Assembly: GCA_033850885.1 (NCBI GenBank)
Contig: JAWWPG010000050.1
Coordinates: 1-38,677 of the forward strand
DNA length: 38,677 bases
Reading direction: 5' to 3'
Source: JAWWPG01 sp033850885
GTDB lineage: Bacteria; Actinomycetota; Actinomycetes; Propionibacteriales; Nocardioidaceae
The first letter of the stretch is position 1; every line of letters begins with the position of its first letter. Below the pieces are notes generated by a model. It saw only the letters and a list, made by a program, of their open reading frames with translations. It ran no database searches and was not told where the DNA came from. Shown piece by piece: positions 23,909 to 31,690 of this stretch. Made by a program: the position numbers and the translations under genes.

Positions 23909-24498
23909 GCAGGCTGATGCGCACTTCGGAGATCGAGAAGCGTCCTGTGGTCACCATGGCCGGAGAGGACGTGGCCCAGATCAAGGATGTGGTTTACTCG
24001 TCAGGCGGCGGAGCCGTTGGGGGGTTCACGTTGGCCGGCCGTGGGCTTTTCGCCGGCCCGCTGAAGCAGGGACTTGCCTGGGCGTCGGTTTACGCGTTGG
24101 GGGCCGATGCGGTGATGATCAGTGACCCGGATGTCCTGGAGCCGACTCAGAGTGTTCTGGACGCGTCCGCATCCGCGGGCGGCTCCGGGGGCAACGTGTT
24201 GGGGGCGCGGGTGCTGACGGACGAGGGGACCGACCTTGGCAGCGTCGTGGACGTCATCCTCGAGGTGGCCGAGGGTCGGGGTGAGCAGTGCGACGTCGTG
24301 GGCTACGAGGTGGAGGCGTCCGAAAGCCTGGGTACCCATGGCACCAAAGTGCTGCTCCCGCTGCCTGACACGCTGGCCGTCTCGGGCGAGCACCTCATCG
24401 TGCCGGCCAGCGCGAAGGACTTTGTGGGACATGATCTCGCTGGGTTCGGTGCGGCAGTGGTCGCGTTCCGGGCGCAGCTGGAGGGGACCGGCCGATGA
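23905..24498 (+). CDS. PRC-barrel domain protein (two barrels)
   Basis: The 197-residue soluble protein appears to hold two PRC-barrel-like repeats: RTSEIEKRPVVTMAGEDVAQ then IKDVVYSSGGGAVGGFTLAG, and later NVLGARVLTDEGTDLGSVVD then VILEVAEGRGEQCDVVGYEV. Each shows the small-barrel pattern of a short strand, G-x-x-hydrophobic turn and D-V-hydrophobic. PRC barrels occur in photosynthetic reaction centres, RimM and many stress-linked proteins, and usually mediate protein or RNA contacts. The GTG start overlaps the previous stop, and its ATGA end overlaps the next PRC gene. The activity cannot be assigned. Confidence 0.72.
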   Translation: MSRLMRTSEIEKRPVVTMAGEDVAQIKDVVYSSGGGAVGGFTLAGRGLFAGPLKQGLAWASVYALGADAVMISDPDVLEPTQSVLDASASAGGSGGNVLGARVLTDEGTDLGSVVDVILEVAEGRGEQCDVVGYEVEASESLGTHGTKVLLPLPDTLAVSGEHLIVPASAKDFVGHDLAGFGAAVVAFRAQLEGTGR

Positions 24499-24920
24499 GA
24501 TTTTCCGAGGCATTGGGTCACAAGGTCGTCAGTCTGGCGAGTGCTGAGACGGTCGGAATATTGGCTGAGCTCGTGGTCGATCCGCAGTCGCGCCGGGTGG
24601 TTGCGTTGGGGATCAACAAGTCGCCGTCGGGTACCGCATTGCGTTGGGACGACATCGAATCCTTCGGCCCGGATGCGGTCACGGTCAGTGACGCGGACAA
24701 GATTGCGGGTCCCGACCGTGACGTCGACCGGCTGTCGGGTAAGGACCATCACTTCTTGGGCAAGCGAGTCCTGCTCACGGTGGGAGACGAGCTAGGCGAG
24801 GTCGAGGACGTGGAGTTCAACGCCGACACCGGGGGGCTGGTTGCGATCATGCTCAAGAGCGGGGATGTCGAGGCCCATCGGCTCGTTGGCGTCGGCTCGT
24901 ACGCAGTCGTCGTCGACTGA
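24495..24920 (+). CDS. PRC-barrel domain protein
   Basis: The 141-residue protein opens with RFSEALGHKVVSLASAETVG and VVDPQSRRVVALGINK, and repeats the pattern with FLGKRVLLTVGDELGEVEDV and EFNADTGGLVAIMLKSGDVE. It therefore also looks like two PRC-type half units. The ATG overlaps the stop of the upstream PRC gene by 4 bases. Family identity is reasonable; its role with the membrane peptide and antiporter is unknown. Confidence 0.72.
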   Translation: MRFSEALGHKVVSLASAETVGILAELVVDPQSRRVVALGINKSPSGTALRWDDIESFGPDAVTVSDADKIAGPDRDVDRLSGKDHHFLGKRVLLTVGDELGEVEDVEFNADTGGLVAIMLKSGDVEAHRLVGVGSYAVVVD

Positions 24921-25023
24921 AATTCAAATCGACGCCGAGTGCGCCCTTCGCTCGATACGGTGATCGCGAATGAGTCCCATCGCGGCTCCCGGGCTCAGCG
25001 CCGATGTGGGAGAGGATGTGCCC

Positions 25024-25422
25024 ATGCCCGACGTCCTGTGGAAGTCCGCGCCGGAGGATCACGACTATCCAGCGGCGGTCGCCTACCTCTCGCTGCTCGC
25101 CGAACCAGGCGAGGTGGCGAACCTTCTCAGCCTGTTGCGAGGGGCTTCGGCCCAGCACTTCAAGGCCAAGGACATCTTGCGCGCAGCCGGGTTGCCGCTG
25201 CTGCCGCGTGACAACCCGCACGTGGCGGCGGATCTGCACCGGATCGCTCATGGCAGCCAGTTGTCCCCGGTGCTGTTGGTGCGCGGCGAGCTGGGTTCCG
25301 GGCGCCCTTTGCAAATCGCGGACGGCTATCACCGGGTGTGCGCCAGCTATTACACCGAAGAGAACACCGACATACCGTGTCGGTTGGCCGCCCGTGACGA
25401 CGCGACGACCGCCCGGCGATAG
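25024..25422 (+). CDS. Conserved-looking small protein with ParB/sulfiredoxin-like motif
   Basis: The 132-residue protein ends with LQIADGYHRVCASYYTEENT and DIPCRLA. The D-G-x-H-R segment is the phosphate/nucleotide-binding signature of the ParB-N/sulfiredoxin fold. The N-terminal half is helical (YPAAVAYLSLLAEPGEVANL). The ATG at 25024 is selected because GAGAGG lies 8 bases upstream; the frame extends to 24970, but those 18 residues look non-coding. It is followed after 2 bases by the antiporter gene. It could be a nucleotide-binding regulator, but no function is claimed. Confidence 0.65.
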   Translation: MPDVLWKSAPEDHDYPAAVAYLSLLAEPGEVANLLSLLRGASAQHFKAKDILRAAGLPLLPRDNPHVAADLHRIAHGSQLSPVLLVRGELGSGRPLQIADGYHRVCASYYTEENTDIPCRLAARDDATTARR

Positions 25423-25424
25423 GC

Positions 25425-26612
25425 ATGAGCTTCGGCGTTCTGGCGCTGATCTGTGCCGCGGGTGTCGTTGGTCCCCTGCTGGCGGTCTCGCACCGCTGGG
25501 GGTTGCCGGTCGTCGTCGGCGAGCTGCTGGTAGGCATCGTGCTAGGCCCGATGGTTCTTGGTCGTCTGGATTCCACCGAGCCCACGTTCGCGTTCCTGGC
25601 CAATATCGGCTTCGCGCTGGTCATGTTCGTCGCGGGATCCCACGTTCCGATCGGTGACAGTAGGCTCCGGGGCGCCTTGCCGATCGGCCTGCTCCGCGCT
25701 GGCGTCGTGGGCGCGGCGTCCGTCCCAGTCGCGCTGCTCATCTCGAACGTTTTCAACACCGGCGACATCGCGCTCTATGCCGTGCTCCTGTCCTCGTCCT
25801 CGGCGGCCTTGATCCTGCCGATCATCGATGCTCTGCACCTGGATGGCACCCCGGTCCTTCAGCTGCTTCCCCAAGTAGCGATTGCTGACGCAGCGTGCAT
25901 CGTGGCCCTCCCACTGGCCATCCAGCCCGCCAAGGCCGGTCGGGCCGCAGTCGGCGCGATCGTGGTGATGACCTGCGCGGTGGTCGTATTCGTCGCCCTG
26001 CGCGAAGCCGAACGTCGAGGCTGGCGCAAGCAGTTGCACGATTTGTCCGAACGCCGCAAGTTCGCCCTCGAGCTGCGGGTCAACCTCGCCATCCTGTTCA
26101 GTCTGGCCGCGATCGCCGAGACGAGCCGCGTCTCGATCATGCTGGCCGGCTTTGCGTTCGGTCTGGTGGTGGCCGGGGTCGGCGAACCACAACGCCTGGC
26201 CCGTCAGCTCTTCGCTGTAACCGAGGGCTTCTTCGGTCCCCTGTTCTTCGTTTGGCTCGGTGCCTCGCTTGATTTGCGTGCACTCGCCGATCGGCCCGCC
26301 CTGATCGGTCTCGGAGTCGCCCTCGGTGTCGGGGCCGCTGTTACCCATGTGGTGCCCAGGCTGATCGGGCAGCCAGCCCCCCTCGGCGCATTGGCCGCCG
26401 CGCAGCTAGGCGTGCCTGTCGCCGCCGCAACCCTCGGCTCTCAGTCCCACCTGCTGGCCAACGGTGAACCAGCCGCCCTCATCCTCGGCGCCCTGCTCAC
26501 CATCGCCATCGCCTCCGTAGCCGCGGCAATCGCGGCCCGAACCCTCACCACTCCGACCGCCGGCTCCGCAGATTCCCCCTCCGGTCCGACCACCGCGCTG
26601 AACGGCTCGTAA
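25425..26612 (+). CDS. CPA2-family cation:proton antiporter
   Basis: The 395-residue membrane protein has about eleven to twelve helices of the Na+/H+ exchanger fold: GLPVVVGELLVGIVLGPMVL near the start, FLANIGFALVMFVAGSHVPI, a central VAIADAACIVALPLAI, and FGPLFFVWLGASLDLRAL. In CPA antiporters an acidic residue in the fifth-helix region is the ion site; the Asp in AIADAA is a good candidate. It lacks the C-terminal RCK/TrkA-N domains of KefB/KefC, so regulation may come from its operon partners, the PRC proteins and the ParB-like protein. The ion cannot be assigned. The last 20 residues are disordered. Confidence 0.88.
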   Translation: MSFGVLALICAAGVVGPLLAVSHRWGLPVVVGELLVGIVLGPMVLGRLDSTEPTFAFLANIGFALVMFVAGSHVPIGDSRLRGALPIGLLRAGVVGAASVPVALLISNVFNTGDIALYAVLLSSSSAALILPIIDALHLDGTPVLQLLPQVAIADAACIVALPLAIQPAKAGRAAVGAIVVMTCAVVVFVALREAERRGWRKQLHDLSERRKFALELRVNLAILFSLAAIAETSRVSIMLAGFAFGLVVAGVGEPQRLARQLFAVTEGFFGPLFFVWLGASLDLRALADRPALIGLGVALGVGAAVTHVVPRLIGQPAPLGALAAAQLGVPVAAATLGSQSHLLANGEPAALILGALLTIAIASVAAAIAARTLTTPTAGSADSPSGPTTALNGS

Positions 26613-26760
26613 TCTCCATGCATTCGTGCACCCATGCCGCAGCCTGGCGACTCCCGCCTCGGGTGGAGACCGACCAGTCAGCGGGCAGGGGTCGCGACGT
26701 AAGACCGCCGGCCGGCACCGCGTTGTTCGCTGTGATCTAGCCCGACTGACGGCGGGGCTG

Positions 26761-27234
26761 TTACGACGCGGGTCGATCTGAGGACCGGCTCTGATCCGTG
26801 GTGACCGACACGTGCCGGACGTCGTTGTTGGCGCTCACCGCAACCACATCGCACCAGGACTCGGCCGCCAGTTTTTCTGGGAGGGCGGCGTGAGCGGCGG
26901 ACTGAGGCTCGCCGACGACGACCATCACAGCTTCACGGGAGGCTCTGGCCAGAGTGCCCACCAAGGAGCCTCCATGTGCCGAGATGATCACCCGAACAGG
27001 CGATTCGGCGTCCGAGGCGCCGGGCAGCGCCGTCTGTACCCGCCTTTGGGTGGTCTCGGCCGCCGCCGAGATACCGTCGTCTCGAGAACGCGATGGGTCC
27101 CAACGCCTGGTGTGCTCGACCACATGGACGGCCAATAGGTCATCCCCGGTCCTTTCTGCCTCGCCAAACGCCCATTCCAATGCGGCTCGTGAAGCCGGTG
27201 AGCTGTCAACGGCCGCCACGATGCGGTTGGTCAT
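26761..27234 (-). CDS. Universal stress protein (UspA family)
   Basis: The 157-residue single Usp domain begins RIVAAVDSSPASRAALEWAF, with D10 and the usual first strand and helix, then LLAVHVVEHTR, RVIISAHGGSLVGTLARAS and a last strand WCDVVAVSANN. The ATP-binding G-x2-G-x9-G-S signature near the C-terminus is degenerate (MVVVGEPQSAAHAALPEK), so nucleotide binding is doubtful. GAGGAGG lies 6 bases before the ATG. A DosR-like box about 77-90 bases upstream suggests hypoxia or redox control, as known for several actinobacterial Usp genes. Confidence 0.85.
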   Translation of the reverse strand: MTNRIVAAVDSSPASRAALEWAFGEAERTGDDLLAVHVVEHTRRWDPSRSRDDGISAAAETTQRRVQTALPGASDAESPVRVIISAHGGSLVGTLARASREAVMVVVGEPQSAAHAALPEKLAAESWCDVVAVSANNDVRHVSVTTDQSRSSDRPAS

Positions 27235-27250
27235 GTCTGCCTCCTCGGTC

Positions 27251-27264
27251 GATGCTCAAGCATC
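27251..27264. repeat. Palindrome in the usp leader
   Basis: GATGCT-CA-AGCATC is an inverted repeat with 6-base arms, 17 bases before the usp start codon. It may be an operator or a small leader hairpin. Confidence 0.3.
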
Positions 27265-27308
27265 ACCCGATCCCGCCATTTCACATCAGGGTCGGCCGCC
27301 TCTTCTGC

Positions 27309-27326
27309 GCGGGACCAAAGTCCCCC
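27309..27326 (-). promoter_or_regulatory. DosR/DevR-like box upstream of the universal stress gene
   Basis: The minus strand reads GGGACTTTGGTCCC (27324-27311), a palindromic core that matches the actinobacterial DosR consensus core GGGACTwwAGTCCC at all but one position. It is centred about 84 bases before the usp ATG and correctly oriented to activate it. The flanking TT/AA bases of the consensus are not kept. Confidence 0.5.
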
Positions 27327-27345
27327 GACGCGGCTTCGTGACAGA

Positions 27346-27364
27346 TTATCCCTAAGGGTAATAA
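27346..27364. promoter_or_regulatory. AT-rich imperfect palindrome upstream of usp
   Basis: TTATCCCTAAGGGTAATAA is an imperfect dyad and an AT-rich island in very GC-rich surroundings. On the minus strand it contains GATAAT, which could serve as a -10 element for the usp transcript. It lies 22 bases upstream of the DosR-like core. Confidence 0.3.
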
Positions 27365-27521
27365 AGCGGAAGACTCCCGACGAGTGTTCATGCCGACCCT
27401 TGTCAGTCCTCGATCTCGGGCGATCACCCGTTTCCGCAATGGGCGCGTAGCGGGCCATGTGATGTGGCGATGAATCGGGGCAGCGATGGATCCGAACCCG
27501 AACGGCACACTCGACGGGCAA

Positions 27522-27555
27522 GGAAAACGCCCTGTCACACGGCAGGTGACAGGGC
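27522..27555 (-). terminator. Strong intrinsic terminator reading the minus strand
   Basis: GCCCTGTCAC and GTGACAGGGC form a perfect 10-bp stem with a 7-base loop (27529-27555); on the minus strand the stem is followed by GTTTTCC. It would end any minus-strand transcript entering from the right and insulate the usp promoter. Confidence 0.6.
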
Positions 27556-27720
27556 TTCCTCGGGCGGCCGGACCTCTGAGGGTTTGTCGATCCTCCCGCA
27601 TGACGCCGAAGCTGGCGTCCTCTCGTCAGTGTCCCACGCCTGCTGCCCGTCCAGGGTTTGTTGGTCGACCGATTTCCTGCCGCAACCGTGCCCACCGAAG
27701 TGGTGATGCGTGTCTCGCAA
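27535..27720 (-). other. Short TTG-started frame between two hairpins, coding doubtful
   Basis: A 61-codon frame lies between the hairpin at 27744-27774 and the terminator at 27522-27555, and its stop falls inside the terminator stem. The predicted peptide is His-rich at its start (THHHFGGHGCGRK) and otherwise charged. No clear ribosome-binding site or known family supports it. It may be a small protein, a small RNA or chance. Confidence 0.15.
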
Positions 27721-27743
27721 GGGGGTGGTTCCCTAGACCATGA

Positions 27744-27774
27744 GGAAGCCCCGGCCTGAACCACCGGGGCTTCC
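27744..27774. terminator. Perfect 11-bp hairpin
   Basis: GGAAGCCCCGG (27744-27754) and CCGGGGCTTCC (27764-27774) pair perfectly around a 9-base loop. There is no T-run on either strand. It lies downstream of the decayed methyltransferase and the Tat lipoprotein gene, so it may end or stabilise that minus-strand transcript. The 200 bases to its right (27775-27985) show no gene I can support. Confidence 0.45.
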
Positions 27775-27988
27775 GTCGAGACACAACGGGGGCTGGGTCG
27801 GAGTCTCTATTTGCGAGGGTGCACCCCCCTGAAGCGAGTGTTAGGTGACCCCTCGTGCCACGCCCACCATGCCCCCGCCATGACTCGCTAGTGAGCTACT
27901 TCCGAACGTAGCAGCCGAAACCCGGTGGACCGAATCGGGCGCCCCGAGCGGTCGCCCTCCGGTCGGACGTGCGGCGGGGGGACCCTAG

Positions 27989-28165
27989 CTACCGTCCGGG
28001 TTGAAGCCAGCGACGGGTTTCCTTCTGGTAGTCGCTGAAGCCAGACCGAACCGGTTCGCGAGGTAGCTTTCTTCGGGCTCGATGACTGGGTGGCGGACGA
28101 CCAGGGGTACGAGGGGCAAGCCCACGAGCGGCCACCGTGTTCCGGTGAGTAGGGTGCCGCCGGTA
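27989..28165 (-). pseudogene. Frameshifted C-terminal remnant of an isoprenylcysteine/phospholipid methyltransferase-like protein
   Basis: Two minus-strand frames together resemble the C-terminus of the ICMT/PEMT membrane methyltransferases. One reads GGTLLTGTRWPLVGLPLVPL then VVRHPVIEPEESYLANRFG, containing the E-E...L...FG signature. The other continues GFSDYQKETRRWLQPGR, matching the usual Y-x-x-Y-x-x-x-T-R-R-W-L-P ending. The switch lies near 28048-28060, as expected of a single-base indel. No start or N-terminal half is visible, and the remnant abuts the stop of the Tat lipoprotein gene. It is best read as a decayed gene; a sequencing error in a truncated gene is the alternative. Confidence 0.45.
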
Positions 28166-28178
28166 ACTGCTCGGCTGG

Positions 28179-29267
28179 CTAGCGGCGCGCATTGCTTCTA
28201 AGAGCGTCGTCCAAGGTGCGCACCGAGGCGCTGTCTGGTCCGTACGAGGCGTGCTCGACGTAACATGCCCCCATCGAGATGGCGCCCCTGATGGTCTCCT
28301 CGAGGGCGCTTTGGGAGCGGTGGGAGCCGAGGGTCAGCTGGAAGCCGATCGGGCCCTGTTCGCGACGCAGGACCATCCACGAGTACTCATCTGTGGAGTT
28401 CGCCAGCGTCTGTGCTCCGGTGTTCGTCACCGCCTCACCCGGCCCAAGCCCATAGTCGCTGAGCATCAGCTGGTCCCCATACGTCGCTGACAGCTGGTTG
28501 AGCAGGTCACGCTCCTTGGGCCAGGAGGACGTTAACCCTGTCGCTGTTGGGATTTGCCACTGGCTATGCAACGCCAGTTCGACACGCGTGGTTTTCCATG
28601 CCTCGAGCATGTCCTGGGTGCTGCGCACGATCGCTGCTCCCTGCGTCGACTCATTGCACCCCGCCTTGTACAACGCTCTACCTGAGGAGGCGTCGCCACC
28701 GATGATGAAGGGCTCCATGAAGATAGTGGCTGCTTCGGCGGACGAGACCTGCAGGACGCGCTGGTCGCTGTCATAACGGCCCGCGAGAGCTGACTGGAAC
28801 GAGGCCCAACGCTCGATAGCCTGGCTCGTCCACCAACGGGCGCAGGTTGCGGTCACTCCCGACCTCAGATTCTTCACCGCGATACTGCCGGTCGCCGCCT
28901 TGAGCCAGTCCGGGGCATCGCCGCCCGCGGAGATTCCGAACTTGGCGAACGCGGTCGGATACAGATCCAGCCATCTGTCGAGCGGCCGCCAGTCGTAGCG
29001 GTTGGGCGAGATTTCGATCTGGCCCCAATCGCACTGGATCCGGTAGTGGTTGAGGGTGCCGTAGCGGGGCAAGGCCATCGGCTCTGCCACCACCAGCCCG
29101 GCCACCCGCGGTTTCAAGCCTGGCTTCGGCCCTATGGGCGATTCAGGCAACCGCACCGGCGCCGTGGTGCACGACGATGCCATCAGACCTGCTGCCCCCG
29201 AGGCAATCGCGGCGGTCAGGAACCTGCGCCGGCTAAGGTGACGTGGAGGAACGTCTCGGTCAGCCAT
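28179..29267 (-). CDS. Tat-exported lipoprotein, possible TIM-barrel glycosidase-like
   Basis: The 362-residue protein has a twin-arginine leader SRRRFLTAAIASGAAGLMAS followed by a Cys in the lipobox region (MASSC), so it is probably Tat-exported and anchored at the outer face of the membrane. The mature part starts with LPRYGTLNHYRIQCDWGQIE and ISPNRYDWRPLDRWLDLY, similar in layout to the first strands of TIM-barrel glycoside hydrolases. It continues with GGDAPDWLKAATG and a possible acidic strand-end, VSSAEAATIFMEPFI. I do not recognise a specific family or certain catalytic pair. It has no clear operon partner except the downstream methyltransferase remnant. Confidence 0.6.
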   Translation of the reverse strand: MADRDVPPRHLSRRRFLTAAIASGAAGLMASSCTTAPVRLPESPIGPKPGLKPRVAGLVVAEPMALPRYGTLNHYRIQCDWGQIEISPNRYDWRPLDRWLDLYPTAFAKFGISAGGDAPDWLKAATGSIAVKNLRSGVTATCARWWTSQAIERWASFQSALAGRYDSDQRVLQVSSAEAATIFMEPFIIGGDASSGRALYKAGCNESTQGAAIVRSTQDMLEAWKTTRVELALHSQWQIPTATGLTSSWPKERDLLNQLSATYGDQLMLSDYGLGPGEAVTNTGAQTLANSTDEYSWMVLRREQGPIGFQLTLGSHRSQSALEETIRGAISMGACYVEHASYGPDSASVRTLDDALRSNARR

Positions 29268-29524
29268 CGCGCCTTAGGGCATCGGAAGTGTTGGTTGGAC
29301 CTGAGTCGACCGCCAGTCTCGAGCGCGACCCGGGTCCGGGCGCGGAGCGGGCGTCGAAAAACGGCGTTAGCGATGCGGAGCGTAGGAAGCTGAATCGACA
29401 CCAAATCGGCACCCGAACAGCCTATCTCTCCAGGTCAGGGAGCCTGCGACGGTCACCGCAGCGTCCAACGTCCGCAGGTCCTTTGGTTGGCATGAGACGG
29501 GACCGCTGCTCGTCCGTAGAGCCG

Positions 29525-29902
29525 CTAGCGACCCTCGGCGCCGTCTATTTCGTTGCCCGCATCCGAGTCGAACGTCGGACCGTCCGGCAGCGCCTCACTG
29601 GCGGCAGCACGATCGGAAATGCGCGCGCCTTCGAGGCGTTGGGCGCCACCTGAGCCAATGTTGTCCGGACCGGGCCCGGCCGGGCCGGAGGCACCATGCT
29701 GCGAGGGGTCACCGTCCACCCTAGGCTCGCCAACTCCTTGCACCTCGGGCATCTGCTCGGCGCGAGACTCCCCCGGCTTGGCCTCCCCTGATGGCGTGTG
29801 GACGCCCTCGACTTGGCTGTCCTGTTCGGCCGTCTCGACAGCCTCGTCGACAGTCTCGCCGCTGCGGTCGTGATCGGGTGAACCTAGATCGTCGTGGCCC
29901 AT
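29525..29902 (-). CDS. Small acidic, disordered protein of unknown function
   Basis: The 125-residue product is rich in Glu, Asp, Gly, Pro and Ser, with almost no hydrophobic core (MGHDDLGSPDHDRSGETVDE at the start), so it should be intrinsically disordered. The ATG at 29902 has GAAGGAG at ideal spacing; an upstream ATG (29950) lacks this. Such hydrophilin-like proteins can be induced by desiccation or osmotic stress, but no family is recognised here. It stands alone; 257 bases separate it from the Tat lipoprotein start and hold no supported gene. Confidence 0.55.
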   Translation of the reverse strand: MGHDDLGSPDHDRSGETVDEAVETAEQDSQVEGVHTPSGEAKPGESRAEQMPEVQGVGEPRVDGDPSQHGASGPAGPGPDNIGSGGAQRLEGARISDRAAASEALPDGPTFDSDAGNEIDGAEGR

Positions 29903-30079
29903 GGCGCTCCTTCGGTGGTCCTGGATGCGATGGGACGATCTTCCTGTCACCTGGGCGGACTGTCGAGCCCTTCCTCAGCAGGTGCTGAAGTGGTTGTCGG
30001 GTACGACGCCGGCCTACGCGGCTAAGGGATTGCTGAGGTGGACGTTGACCGACGTGTCGGCTGCCGCGAGTCTGGCAGC

Positions 30080-30664
30080 ATGTCCGCCCTCATCGTCGTT
30101 GCGATGCTGGTCGTGGCCGGCTGCGCAGGTGCCCGGCTTATCGGTCCGACCGCCCATGCCGCAGGGGCAGCGGGACCGCTCGACGTCGAGGTGTGGCACG
30201 GCGTGATGGGGCTGACCATGGCAACGATGGTGATGGTGCCGATCTCGACTGGGCCGTCCCGACTCACTCTCGCGGTGTTTGGAGGCGGTGTCCTCTGGTG
30301 CCTCGTACGGCTGACGGTGACCGGTGCACGAGCGGCGTACCTGAGGCTCGCGGTCTGCTGCACAGCCATGGTGGCCATGCTGGTCCCAGCTTCGACTACC
30401 CGAACGGCTGCGACAGGCCCAATGAGTGGAATGGCCGGGATGACAGGGATGCCTGGTATGGAGGGCACGCGGATGAACGTGCTTCCGCGGATCATCACTG
30501 TTGTCCTACTGGTGGCCGTGGTCGGCGTCGTACTTGCCGCGGCGAGCCGACTGAGTCGGCCGAAGCGCGCCTCACGTGCGCCGAGCGGGATGCACCGAGT
30601 CCAGGCGATCGGCGAGATGGCGATGGCAGGAGCGATGGCCTACATGCTCGCTGGCCTTGTCTGA
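30080..30664 (+). CDS. DUF5134-like membrane protein, Met/His-rich
   Basis: The 194-residue protein has about five membrane helices, starting SALIVVAMLVVAGCAGARLI, with WHGVMGLTMATMVMVPIST and a last helix ending EMAMAGAMAYMLAGLV. Many Met and His residues lie within or next to helices, and a Met-rich loop (GPMSGMAGMTGMPGMEGTRM) separates the third and fourth. This layout fits the actinobacterial DUF5134 group and suggests, without proof, copper or other soft-metal contact. GTG 30038 would add 14 residues. It is followed by 119 bases and then the cox operon; the active site of form I CO dehydrogenase needs copper, so the neighbourhood is worth noting. Confidence 0.6.
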   Translation: MSALIVVAMLVVAGCAGARLIGPTAHAAGAAGPLDVEVWHGVMGLTMATMVMVPISTGPSRLTLAVFGGGVLWCLVRLTVTGARAAYLRLAVCCTAMVAMLVPASTTRTAATGPMSGMAGMTGMPGMEGTRMNVLPRIITVVLLVAVVGVVLAAASRLSRPKRASRAPSGMHRVQAIGEMAMAGAMAYMLAGLV

Positions 30665-30783
30665 AACCAGGCCGGCACGGATGTGGCCAAGTCCGAATCA
30701 ACGATCCGCTTAGGGAGCAGTGGACGAAGCCAGGCTCCGGCCGCAGAGTGGGATAACCACCGTCACAAGTGAGGGATGTCGCC

Positions 30784-31689
30784 ATGCAAGTTCCCGCCCC
30801 GTTCGAGTACGAACGAGCCACGAGCATCGACCATGCGATCGGGCTGCTGGACCGCCTCGGTGAGGAGGCCAGGTTGGTGGCCGGCGGCCACAGCCTCCTC
30901 CCGATGATGAAACTCAGGTTGGCGAACCTCGAGTACCTCATCGACATCAATGGGCTGCATGACGAGCTCGGCTACATCAGGGTCACACCGGACGAGGTTC
31001 GGATCGGGACCATGACGCGCCACCGCGAACTGCTCGAGTCAGCGGAGCTTGCTGCGATCTTCCCGATCTTCGGAGACGCCGAGCGAGTGATCGCGGATCC
31101 TGTCGTTCGCAACCGCGGAACCATCGGCGGGTCGCTGTGCCAGGCTGACCCTTCTGAGGACCTCTCGGCTGTGTGTACGACGCTCGACGCGAGTTGTGTG
31201 ATACGAAATGCAGACGGCGAGCGCGTTGTCGGCATGGAGGATTTCTACCGTGGACCTTACGAGACCGCGGTAGAGCACAGCGAGATGCTGATCGAGGTCA
31301 GGATTCCGGTAAGGCCCAACGGGTCAAGCGCCTACGCAAAGGTCGAGCGGCGGGCGGGTGACTGGGCGGTGACGTCCGCGGGCGCAGCCGTGTGGATGGA
31401 TGGTGACGTGATCTCGGACGCGAGGGTCGGTCTCGCCGCCGTCGGACCCAACACGACGGGAATCCCTGCGATTTCGGATGCCCTTCGCGGTCAACACCCA
31501 TCGGAAGAGCTCTACGCACGAGCCGGTGCCATGGCCTCCGAGACCTGCAACCCGGCGACGGATAACCGTGGAACGTCCGACTACAAGCGACACTTAGCCG
31601 ACGAGCTGACGCGGCGGACCCTGCGCCGTGCCGTCGAGCGCATCCAGGCCGGCTCCAACGGCCATTCAGCCTCGGGAAGGAACAGCTGA
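30784..31689 (+). CDS. coxM: Aerobic CO dehydrogenase medium (FAD) subunit
   Basis: The 301-residue protein is the FAD-binding subunit of a molybdenum hydroxylase. The two FAD motifs are AGGHSLLP (33-40) and TIGGSLCQADPSEDLSA (113-129). The C-terminal CO-dehydrogenase flavoprotein domain follows (about 180-290). It passes electrons from the iron-sulfur subunit to the quinone pool. The ATG at 30784 has GAGGGA about 8 bases upstream; GTG 30769 would add five residues. It is the first gene of a cluster in the canonical M-S-L order, with the next gene starting one base after its stop. Confidence 0.93.
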   Translation: MQVPAPFEYERATSIDHAIGLLDRLGEEARLVAGGHSLLPMMKLRLANLEYLIDINGLHDELGYIRVTPDEVRIGTMTRHRELLESAELAAIFPIFGDAERVIADPVVRNRGTIGGSLCQADPSEDLSAVCTTLDASCVIRNADGERVVGMEDFYRGPYETAVEHSEMLIEVRIPVRPNGSSAYAKVERRAGDWAVTSAGAAVWMDGDVISDARVGLAAVGPNTTGIPAISDALRGQHPSEELYARAGAMASETCNPATDNRGTSDYKRHLADELTRRTLRRAVERIQAGSNGHSASGRNS

Positions 31690-31690
31690 C

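Noticed and set aside
27231..27764. 177-codon minus-strand frame upstream of usp
   Set aside because: It runs through a strong terminator, the DosR-like box and the usp promoter, and has no family signature.
27775..27985. Possible tRNA or other structured RNA in the gene-poor interval
   Set aside because: I looked for a T-arm GTTCGAATC-like segment and acceptor pairing on both strands and found no consistent cloverleaf or known RNA landmark.
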